Below are positions 19,213 to 27,700 of a DNA stretch of 64,000 nucleotides, piece by piece. The notes below the pieces were generated by a model. The model was not told where the DNA came from, ran no database searches, and saw only the letters and a list, made by a program, of their open reading frames with translations. The stretch is from Tenacibaculum sp. M341 (GTDB taxonomy: Bacteria > Bacteroidota > Bacteroidia > Flavobacteriales > Flavobacteriaceae): positions 222,281-286,280 of the forward strand of contig NZ_SJXJ01000004.1 of assembly GCF_004337695.1 (NCBI RefSeq), in the 5' to 3' direction. A program made the position numbers and the translations under genes. Position 1 is the first letter of the stretch; the number at the start of each line of letters is the position of its first letter.

Positions 19213-19299
19213 TAGAAACATGCAATGTTTCTAAATTAAACAATAACCCGAGTTAGATAAAAGCTGTCAGATATTATGAAAAAGCATTTAACTCGGGTT
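19213..19299 (+). promoter_or_regulatory. Two-hairpin RNA element upstream of giant repeat gene 1
   Basis: Hairpin A is a perfect 9-bp stem (19213-19221 with 19225-19233, loop GCA). Hairpin B is a 14-bp stem (19245-19258 with 19286-19299, one G-U pair) with a 27-nt loop, followed by a T-rich tract. The same arrangement with changed but still paired bases is found at 24665-24749 before giant gene 2. It sits 35 bases before the ATG. It may be a terminator for the baseplate operon that allows partial read-through, or a leader that controls translation of the giant protein. Confidence 0.7.
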
Positions 19300-19334
19300 G
19301 TTTTATTTAACAATTTACTTTAAAAACATAAAAA

Positions 19335-22300
19335 ATGGAAGAAAAAGATTTTTTCATAACAACTTGGCAAACCACAACAGATAATGAATCAATTACGATA
19401 CCTATAAATTCAAATTTAACCTATAATTATGATGTTGATTGGGGGGATAATAACGAAATTTTTGAGGAGGGGTTTACAGGAGAAGCATCACATGTCTATA
19501 CAGTTCCTGGAGAATATAAGGTAAGAATAAGAAGAACCTTTCCACATTTGTTTTTTAATAAGAAAGTAGGAAAAGATAAAATTATTAGTATCGATCAATG
19601 GGGTGCTATTTCTTGGGAGTCTATGTATGCTATGTTTCTAGGTTGTAAGAATCTTGTAGGTAAAGCAACTGACATTCCTGATCTTAATAGAGTTACCGAT
19701 TTGTCCTACATGTTTTCAGAGGCACGTATGTTTAATCAACCTATAGGGAACTGGGATGTTAGTAATGTAACTAATATGTCTGGAATGTTCTCTTACAATA
19801 CTTCTTTTAATCAAGATATAAGTACTTGGGATGTTGGTAATGTAACTAATATGAGGTCTATGTTTTCAGGGGCACGTATGTTTAATCAACCTATAGGAAA
19901 CTGGAATGTAGGTAAGGTTACTAAAATGGCTAATATGTTCTCTAACTGTAGAGAGTTTAATCAGGATATAAGCGCTTGGAATATTAGTAAGGTTACAGAT
20001 ATGGAGTATATGTTTTATTTCGCCATGAATTTTAATCAACCTATAGAACAATGGGATGTTAGTAATGTTTCTAATATGAAAGCCATGTTTTCAGGAGCTG
20101 AGTCATTCAATCAGTCATTAGGATTATGGAACACGGTAAGCGTAATAGACATGGAAAGTATGTTTTTTATGGCAAAGGCTTTTAATCAACCTATAGAACA
20201 ATGGGATGTTAGTAATGTTTCTAATATGAAAGCCATGTTTTCAGGAGCTGAGTCATTCAATCAAGATTTAAATGGATGGGATGTTGGTAATGTAACTAAC
20301 ATGAGTAGTATGTTCTACCAAAATAAAATTTTTAATGGGGCATTAGATAATTGGAATTTCAAACGGTTAAAAAGTTTAAATTCTATGTTTTTTGAAGCCA
20401 CATCTTTTAATCAGGATTTAAATAAATGGAATGTCAGCACTGTAGTTGATATGGAGGGCGTTTTTTGGGGAGCAGAAATATTTAATGGGAATATTAGTGA
20501 TTGGGATGTCAGTTCGGTTACAAATATGAAGAAAATGTTGTACGGAGCAAAGTTCTTTAATCAAGATATAGGTAGTTGGGATGTAAGTAATGTAACTAAT
20601 ATGGTTTCTACTTTTTCAGGTGCTGAAGTTTTTAATGCTAATATCAGTAATTGGGATGTTAGTTCAGTTACGATTATGCACTCAATATTTGCAAGAACAA
20701 AGCTATTTAATCAACCTATAGGAAATTGGGATGTAAGTAATGTAACTGATATGACCTCTATGTTTTATGGTGCTCTTGAGTTTAATCAACCTATAGGAAA
20801 TTGGGATACATCTAAAGTGACTAATATGTCTACTATGTTTTATGAAGCTGAAAATTTTAACCAGCCTATAGGCGATTGGAATGTTAATAGTGTTAAATAT
20901 ATGAGAGGTATGTTTAGAGAAGCAATTTCTTTTAATGAACCTATAGAAAATTGGGATACATCTAAAGTAATTACTATGAATAGTATGTTTGCTAATGCAC
21001 ACAATTTCATTCAATCTATAGACAGGTGGGATGTAAGTAATGTTAGAGATATGCGGAGAATGTTTCAAGGAACTAGAAGTTTTAATCAGCCTATAGGAGA
21101 TTGGGATGTAAGTAGTGTAACTGATATGGAGGCTATGTTTTATGATGCATCAGAATTTAACCAATCTATAAGCGATTGGGGGGTCGGTAAAGTTACTAAT
21201 ATGAAACAAATGTTTCAAAATGCAAAGTCCTTTAATCAGGATTTAGGTTCTTGGGATGTAAGTAGTGTAACTGATATGGAGGGTATGTTTTATGGTGCAT
21301 CAGAATTTAACCAATCTATAAGTGATTGGAATGTCGGTAACGTCACTAATATGAAACAAATGTTTCGAAATGCAAAGTCCTTTAATCAGGATTTAGATTC
21401 TTGGGATGTAAGTAATGTAACTGATATGGAGAGTATGTTTGCTGGTGCTTCAGACTTTAATCAATTTATAGGAGATTGGAATGTTGGCAACGTCACTAAT
21501 ATGGGGGGTATGTTCTATGATGCTTCAGAGTTTAATCAACCTATAGGTGATTGGAATGTTAGTAAAGTAGCGCTTATGATCTCGATGTTTTCTAATGCTC
21601 AATCTTTTAATCAACCTATAGGTAATTGGGATATTGGTAATGTTAAAGAGTTTCAGGGAATGTTTTATGGAGCTTCAAAATTTAATCAACCTATAGGTGA
21701 TTGGGATTTAAGTAGTATTACTAACACGTTCTATCTTTTTTTTCAAGCAAGCTCTTTTGATCAGTCTTTAGAGAACTGGGATGTTACTAATGTAATGGCT
21801 ATGTCCGAAATGTTTCATGGGGTTAAACTTTCAACGGCTAATTACGATGCTACTTTAGAGAGTTGGAGTACTCAACAATTAAAGGGAAATGTAAGATTTG
21901 ATGCAGGTGATAGTAATTATTGTTTAGCGGAAGAAGCTAGACAAAAAATTATAAATGATTTTGGTTGGAGAATTTCAGACACTGGTAAAGACCCAGAATG
22001 TGGTAAAGTAGATATTAACAAATCAACCATTACAGTTACACCAACAGAGGTATTTGCAGACGGAATTTCTACCTCAACCATCACTGTTCAGTTATTAGAT
22101 ACAAGTGGAATTAAAATTATTTCTGGAGGAGAAATAGTAGATATAAAAACTACTCTAGGAAATTTAAGCAATGTAACAGATAATTTAAACGGAATTTATA
22201 CAGCGACTTTATCAAGTGAAGTAGAAGGTAATGCTGAATTGTCTTTTTCTGTAAATGGAGAAGAAAGTATTAATAAAGCTAATGTAAGTTTCCAAAAAGA

Positions 22301-24638
22301 TACAGAGTCTTTTATTACAACTTGGCAAACTACTACAGATAATGAATCGATTACCATTCCAACCAAAGGAGATGGGTATGATTATACAGTAGACTGGGGT
22401 GATGGAACTGTAGACTCAGCTATAACGGGCAATATCACACATATTTACGCCAATGAAGGTGTGCACACTATTAAAATAAAAGGAGATTTTCCTAGAATAT
22501 TTTTTAATAATCAAGGAGATAAGGATAAAATTTTAACTATAGAACAATGGGGTGTTATTAAATGGGAGTCAATGAATTTAGCCTTTTCAGGTTGTTCTAA
22601 GTTAATTTCAAAAGCTATAGATGCTCCAGATTTATTACTAGTTACTAGTATGCGAAATATGTTTCAAAAGGCAAGTCTATTCAATGGAGATTTAAGTCTT
22701 TGGAATACTTCTAATGTTGAAGATATGTTTGGGGTGTTTCATGAAGCAGAGTCTTTTAATGGAGATATCAGTACCTGGAATACAGTCAGGGTTATTAACA
22801 TGTCTTACATGTTTAATGGAGCGAAAATCTTTAATCAAGATTTGGTGACAAGAGAAAATGTTTGGGATGTTAGTAGTGTAACTTTAATGCATAATATGTT
22901 TCAAAATGCAGAGTCTTTTAATGGAGATATCAGTACCTGGAATACAGTCAGGGTTATTAATATGTCTTACATGTTTAATGGAGCTAAAATGTTTGATCAA
23001 GATTTGGTGACAAGAGAAAATGTTTGGAATGTTAGTAGTGTTACTAGCATGAAAGCTATGTTTTCAGGGGCTGAAACTTTCAATGGAGATATTAGTACTT
23101 GGAATACAAGTAAAGTTACTGATATGAGTTTTATGTTTAATGGAGCAAAGGTTTTTGCTCAAGACTTAATAACAAAAGGAAATATATGGAATGTTAGTAA
23201 TGTTACTAATATGTTAGCAATGTTTCAGAATGCTAAAAAGTTTAATGGAGATTTGAATAGCTGGGATGTTAGTAGTGTTACCAATATGGCGAGTATGTTT
23301 TCAGGAGCAAGTGTATTTAATCAAGATATTAAATGGGGAGAAAAAGTAAACAATGTTATTAATATGTTAGGAATGTTTTCAAGAGCAAGTGTATTTAATG
23401 GAGACATTAGTGAATGGAATGTAGGTAATGTTCTTAATATGGCTAATATGTTTCAAATAGCAGATTTGTTTGATAGAGATTTAAGTAATTGGGATGTAAG
23501 TAAGGTAACTAATATGCATAGAATGTTTCGTGCAGCTAGTTCTTTCGACCAAAGCCTTGGAAATTGGAATGTAAGTAATGTTACAGATATGTCTGAAATG
23601 TTTAAATCTGCGAAACTTTCTACAGAAAACTATGATGCCTCTTTGATAGGTTGGAGTAAACAAAATTTACAAGAAAATGTTCCTTTTGACGGAGGAAATA
23701 GCAATTATTGTGATGGAGAAAAAGCAAGGGGAAATATTATTTCTAAGTTTAATTGGTCTATTACAGATTCAGGAAGAGATATAGCTTGTGTTCAATTAGA
23801 TTTAACTAAATCTATTATTACAGCAGTTCCGCAGAATATAAACATTAATAAAGAAGAATCATCTTTAATTACCGTTCAGTTAAAAGACGAATTTGGAAAT
23901 GATTTTACAAGACCTACTGAGTTAGTAAGTATTGCTTCAACAAAAGGAGTTACAAGTACTATTCAGAATTTAGGAAATGGGCTTTATCAAACTGAATTGA
24001 GAGATGATTCTGTAGGTACAGCAATAGTATCGTTTAAAGTTGGAGCAGAAAAAGGAATACAAAATACTTTAGTTAGTTTTTATCAACCGTTAGGTTGTCA
24101 AGTTTCTTTTAATATAAAAGCGGATCAAACAATTACAGGAGCAAAGGGGAGATATAGAAGAATATATGATGAACCTATTGATGCAACAATTCCTTGGATA
24201 ACTTTTGAGATTACAAACTTTAATAATCCTTCAACGCCTTTATTAAGGGAAGCAGCAGAGTATGAGTTAGAGGTAATGATTCAAGGAGTAAATGGAGTTT
24301 GGACAGATTGGTATAAGCATTCATCTTTTGTTATTAATGGATGTGAGCAAAATCAAGAGAATGTATTAGAAATTTACAAAGGAAATTGCTTCAGTATATT
24401 AGGTGATAAAGTAAAAGTTTACCTTAAGACAGGAGATACAAGCAAGGTGTATTTGTATAGAGATGCAGACTTTAGTATTCCTTTTAATGGAAATAATGAA
24501 TCTTATGTTATTGTAAGTAAGCCGTCATATTCAGATTATGAGAGGAGAAGTTTAGTCCCAATTTCAACTATTGAGTTTAAAGTAAGAGAAGATGGAGAAA
24601 TGCATGGAATAGTTCCATGTAATTCATACGATAGCTAA
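19335..24638 (+). CDS. Giant DUF285/BspA-type repeat protein 1, eCIS-linked
   Basis: A protein of 1767 aa made of two copies of one architecture. Copy 1: PKD-like domain (residues ~7-75, WGDN), a capping segment, 28 DUF285 repeats of exactly 25 residues (133-832; pattern FNQPIGNWDVSNVTNMxxMF), a cap with SNYC (~833-895), and an invasin-type Ig domain (~897-985). Copy 2: PKD (~990-1070), 12 repeats (1116-1428), cap and Ig (~1493-1580). Residues 1604-1670 are the module shared with the fibre-like protein at 16587-19175; about 95 more residues with YKGNC and LYRDADFSIPF follow. DUF285 repeats form leucine-rich-repeat-like solenoids known from BspA surface proteins. Unlike those, this protein has no signal peptide and no sorting tail. 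It is probably a particle-bound fibre or adhesin; alternatives are cargo or a cytosolic protein. Confidence 0.82.
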   Translation: MEEKDFFITTWQTTTDNESITIPINSNLTYNYDVDWGDNNEIFEEGFTGEASHVYTVPGEYKVRIRRTFPHLFFNKKVGKDKIISIDQWGAISWESMYAMFLGCKNLVGKATDIPDLNRVTDLSYMFSEARMFNQPIGNWDVSNVTNMSGMFSYNTSFNQDISTWDVGNVTNMRSMFSGARMFNQPIGNWNVGKVTKMANMFSNCREFNQDISAWNISKVTDMEYMFYFAMNFNQPIEQWDVSNVSNMKAMFSGAESFNQSLGLWNTVSVIDMESMFFMAKAFNQPIEQWDVSNVSNMKAMFSGAESFNQDLNGWDVGNVTNMSSMFYQNKIFNGALDNWNFKRLKSLNSMFFEATSFNQDLNKWNVSTVVDMEGVFWGAEIFNGNISDWDVSSVTNMKKMLYGAKFFNQDIGSWDVSNVTNMVSTFSGAEVFNANISNWDVSSVTIMHSIFARTKLFNQPIGNWDVSNVTDMTSMFYGALEFNQPIGNWDTSKVTNMSTMFYEAENFNQPIGDWNVNSVKYMRGMFREAISFNEPIENWDTSKVITMNSMFANAHNFIQSIDRWDVSNVRDMRRMFQGTRSFNQPIGDWDVSSVTDMEAMFYDASEFNQSISDWGVGKVTNMKQMFQNAKSFNQDLGSWDVSSVTDMEGMFYGASEFNQSISDWNVGNVTNMKQMFRNAKSFNQDLDSWDVSNVTDMESMFAGASDFNQFIGDWNVGNVTNMGGMFYDASEFNQPIGDWNVSKVALMISMFSNAQSFNQPIGNWDIGNVKEFQGMFYGASKFNQPIGDWDLSSITNTFYLFFQASSFDQSLENWDVTNVMAMSEMFHGVKLSTANYDATLESWSTQQLKGNVRFDAGDSNYCLAEEARQKIINDFGWRISDTGKDPECGKVDINKSTITVTPTEVFADGISTSTITVQLLDTSGIKIISGGEIVDIKTTLGNLSNVTDNLNGIYTATLSSEVEGNAELSFSVNGEESINKANVSFQKDTESFITTWQTTTDNESITIPTKGDGYDYTVDWGDGTVDSAITGNITHIYANEGVHTIKIKGDFPRIFFNNQGDKDKILTIEQWGVIKWESMNLAFSGCSKLISKAIDAPDLLLVTSMRNMFQKASLFNGDLSLWNTSNVEDMFGVFHEAESFNGDISTWNTVRVINMSYMFNGAKIFNQDLVTRENVWDVSSVTLMHNMFQNAESFNGDISTWNTVRVINMSYMFNGAKMFDQDLVTRENVWNVSSVTSMKAMFSGAETFNGDISTWNTSKVTDMSFMFNGAKVFAQDLITKGNIWNVSNVTNMLAMFQNAKKFNGDLNSWDVSSVTNMASMFSGASVFNQDIKWGEKVNNVINMLGMFSRASVFNGDISEWNVGNVLNMANMFQIADLFDRDLSNWDVSKVTNMHRMFRAASSFDQSLGNWNVSNVTDMSEMFKSAKLSTENYDASLIGWSKQNLQENVPFDGGNSNYCDGEKARGNIISKFNWSITDSGRDIACVQLDLTKSIITAVPQNININKEESSLITVQLKDEFGNDFTRPTELVSIASTKGVTSTIQNLGNGLYQTELRDDSVGTAIVSFKVGAEKGIQNTLVSFYQPLGCQVSFNIKADQTITGAKGRYRRIYDEPIDATIPWITFEITNFNNPSTPLLREAAEYELEVMIQGVNGVWTDWYKHSSFVINGCEQNQENVLEIYKGNCFSILGDKVKVYLKTGDTSKVYLYRDADFSIPFNGNNESYVIVSKPSYSDYERRSLVPISTIEFKVREDGEMHGIVPCNSYDS
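19731..21830 (+). repeat. 28 tandem 75-bp DUF285 coding repeats
   Basis: Twenty-eight consecutive in-frame units of exactly 75 bp (28 x 75 = 2100) with no indels. Each unit codes for FNQ-x(4)-W-D/N-V-S/G-x-V-T-x-M-x(2)-MF-x(5). The DNA identity between units varies, and the highest identity is between units two apart (5/7, 19/21, 20/22), giving a 150-bp higher-order period. Confidence 0.95.
20031..20263 (+). repeat. Identical 83-bp direct repeats 150 bp apart (units 5 and 7)
   Basis: Bases 20031-20113 and 20181-20263 are identical, while the unit between them (unit 6) is different. Silent positions match too, so this reflects a recent duplication or conversion of a two-unit block rather than protein-level constraint. 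Confidence 0.88.
22680..23618 (+). repeat. Second DUF285 repeat block of giant gene 1 (12 units, some of 29 residues)
   Basis: Twelve units: eight of 25 residues, one of 26 and three of 29 (313 residues in all). Units 3, 5 and 7 carry a four-residue insertion (RENVW or KGNIW before the Val-Ser) and alternate with 25-residue units. The insert alternation is again a two-unit higher-order repeat, and bases around 22755-22860 and 22913-23020 are nearly identical. Confidence 0.92.
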
Positions 24639-24664
24639 TTATAATCTTACCAATATGTCTAAAA

Positions 24665-24749
24665 AGAAACAATTATTTGTTTCTATACAAAACACCCTGA
24701 GTTAAATCAAAAGATTTTAAGATACGAAGACAAAGAGATTTAACTCAGG
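24665..24749 (+). promoter_or_regulatory. Two-hairpin RNA element upstream of giant repeat gene 2
   Basis: Hairpin A: 8-bp stem 24665-24672 with 24677-24684, loop of four. Hairpin B: perfect 13-bp stem 24696-24708 with 24737-24749, 28-nt loop, followed by a T-rich stretch. Compared with the element at 19213-19299, a C-G pair has become T-A (24698 with 24747), a G-U has become A-U, and the loop keeps AAAAG and AGATA. It ends 32 bases before the ATG. Confidence 0.7.
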
Positions 24750-24781
24750 TTATTTAACTAATTATATTTAAAATATTTTAA

Positions 24782-27700
24782 ATGGAAGAAAAAGAATTTT
24801 TTATAACAACTTGGCAAACTACAACAGATAACGAATCAATTACGATACCTACTATAGGGGGTGGGTATAATTACACTATTAGATGGGATGATAGTAATAT
24901 AGATGAAAGGGTAACAGGATCAGCAACATTTACATATAAAGAACCAGGTATTCATACAATAAAAATTGGAGGACAATTTCCTAGAATATATTTTAATAAT
25001 AAAGGAAATAAAGATAAAATGTTATCTATAGAGCAATGGGGGAGTATTCAATGGGAGACTTTTACAGGGGCTTTTTATGGATGTTCTAATTTGATATTAA
25101 ATACTTTAGATGTACCAGATTTATCAAGGGTGTCTGATATGAGTTTTATGTTTGCATTTACAAAGAAGTTGAACTCAGGTTTGAGTAAATGGAATGTAGA
25201 AAATGTTACTAACATGTCAAACATGTTTTTGTTTTCAGAAGGTTTTAATGCTGATATCAGTGATTGGAATGTTGTCAATGTTGAAAACATGTCTACCATG
25301 TTTAGAGGTGCTGTTTCGTTTAATAGAGATTTAAGCAAATGGGGAGATAAAGTAGCTAAAGTTACTGATATGTCATCTATGTTTTATGGAGCAAAAGAGT
25401 TTAATGAAAATATCAGTAATTGGAATGTTAGTAGAGTCATTGACATGTCGTTTATGTTTTCTGGAGCAGAGAAATTTAATATAGATATCAGTGATTGGAA
25501 TGTGGTTAATGTTGAAAACATGTCTGCTATGTTTCAATCAGCAAGTTCCTTTAGTGTTGATATAAGCGAATGGCAAGTGAATAAAGTTACTGATATGTCG
25601 TTTATGTTTTCTGGAACAGAAGAATTTAATGCTGATCTAAGTAAATGGAAGGATAAACTGGGAAAAGTTACCACAATGAAAGGTATGTTTCAGTCTACCA
25701 AAAAGTTTAATGCTGATATAAGTGAATGGGACGTTAATAATGTTACCGATATGTCAGTTATGTTTTCAAGAGCAGAGGTTTTTAATGCTGATATAAGTAG
25801 ATGGAATGTTAGTCGTGTTGTTGATATGGGTACAATGTTTCAGTCCACCAAAAAGTTTAATGCAGATATCAGTGAATGGGATGTAAGTAAAGTTAAGAAC
25901 ATGTCAGTTATGTTTTCTGGAGCAGAAGAGTTTAACGCAGATTTAAGCAAATGGAAGGATAAACTATGGAATGTTACTACTATGAAAGGTATGTTTCAGT
26001 CTACAAAGAAGTTTAATGCCGATATCAGTGAATGGAATGTAAGTAATGTAACGAATATGAGATTTATGTTTTCAAATTCATTATTATTTGATAGAGATAT
26101 TGGTAATTGGAATGTAGAAAATGTTAAAGATATGGGGGCTATGTTTAATAATTCAAAACTATCCACCACAAATTATGATGCATTATTAATAGGTTGGAGT
26201 AAATTGACCTTAGAGCCCAATGTAGGATTTGATGGAGGTAGAAGTAATTATTGTAAAGCAGAAGAAGCTAGAGCAGAAATAATTCGTAAATATAAATGGG
26301 GTATTACAGATGATGGTAAAGATCTTTTATGTGGTAAACAAATCATTGATGTGTATACATCAACAATTACAGCCCAACCAACAGAAGTAATAGCTGATGG
26401 TGTCTCTGTTTCAACAATAACTGTCCAGTTGTTAGATACAAATGGAGTTAAGGTTACAGAAGGAGGAGAGACAGTAACTATAAAAACTACTCTAGGAAAT
26501 TTAAGTAATGTAACAGATAATTTAAACGGAACGTATACAGCTACCTTATCAAGTACTACATCAGGAAAAGCAGAAGTTTCTTTTTCTATTAAAGAGGAAG
26601 ATAGTACAAATAAAGCCAATGTAAGTTTTGTAGAAGACACAGAGTCTTTTATAACAACTTGGCAAACTATAACAGACAATGAATCGATTACCATTCCTAC
26701 AAGAGGAAGTGAGTATAATTACACAGTAGATTGGGGAGATGGTTTTACTGAGTCTGAACTCAGAGGAAATGCTACACATATATATGCAAAACCAGGAATC
26801 TATACTGTTAAAATAAAAGGCAGTTTTCCTCAGATATTTTTTAATAATCAAGGAGATAAAGATAAAATATTAACCATTGAGCAATGGGGAATTATTCAAT
26901 GGAAAGCTATGAATAATGCATTTCACGGTTGTTCTAATTTAACATCAAATGCTTCAGATGCTCCAGATTTATCTTTAGTTACTACTACGTATGGAATGTT
27001 CAATCAAGCTACTTCATTTAATGCTGATTTAAATGATTGGGATGTGAGTAATGTTACTAATATGTCGTTAATGTTTGCATATGCATCTATTTTTAATGGA
27101 GATATAAGTAATTGGGATGTAAAGAGTAGTAAATATATGTCAGGAATGTTTTGGCACGCGTCAATGTTTAATCAAGACATAAGTAACTGGAATGTAAGTG
27201 GAGTTATAGATATGTCACTTATGTTTTATTTTGCTGTTAAATTCAATAAGGATTTAAGTAAATGGAATGAGAAAGTAAGTCAAGTTGAACTTATGGGTAA
27301 TATGTTTGGAAATGCTATTTTGTTTGATGGAAACATTGGAGGTTGGAATGTTAATAACGTTACTCATATGTCTTCAATGTTTAACGGAGCAAAAGCATTT
27401 AATTCAGATATAAGTAACTGGAATGTAAGTAAAGTTGAAAACATGAATTTTATGTTTTCTGGAGCAATTTCATTTAATCGAGATTTGAGCAAATGGAATG
27501 TCTCTAAAGTTACTAATATGAGATGTATGTTTCAAGGGGCTAAAAAATTTAATGCAAACTTAAATGATTGGAACGTTAGTGAAGTAACAGATATGGATTG
27601 TATGTTTGCTAGTGCTTCTGAATTTAGTAGTGATTTGTATAAATGGAAAGATAAATTAGGAAAAGTAGAGAGGATGTCTCAAATGTTTTCTAATACTGAA

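Noticed and set aside
26248-26694. 148-codon minus-strand ORF inside giant gene 2
   Set aside because: It is a shadow of the coding frame, with Val/Ser-rich composition and no family resemblance; the same holds for the other antisense ORFs in the repeat genes.
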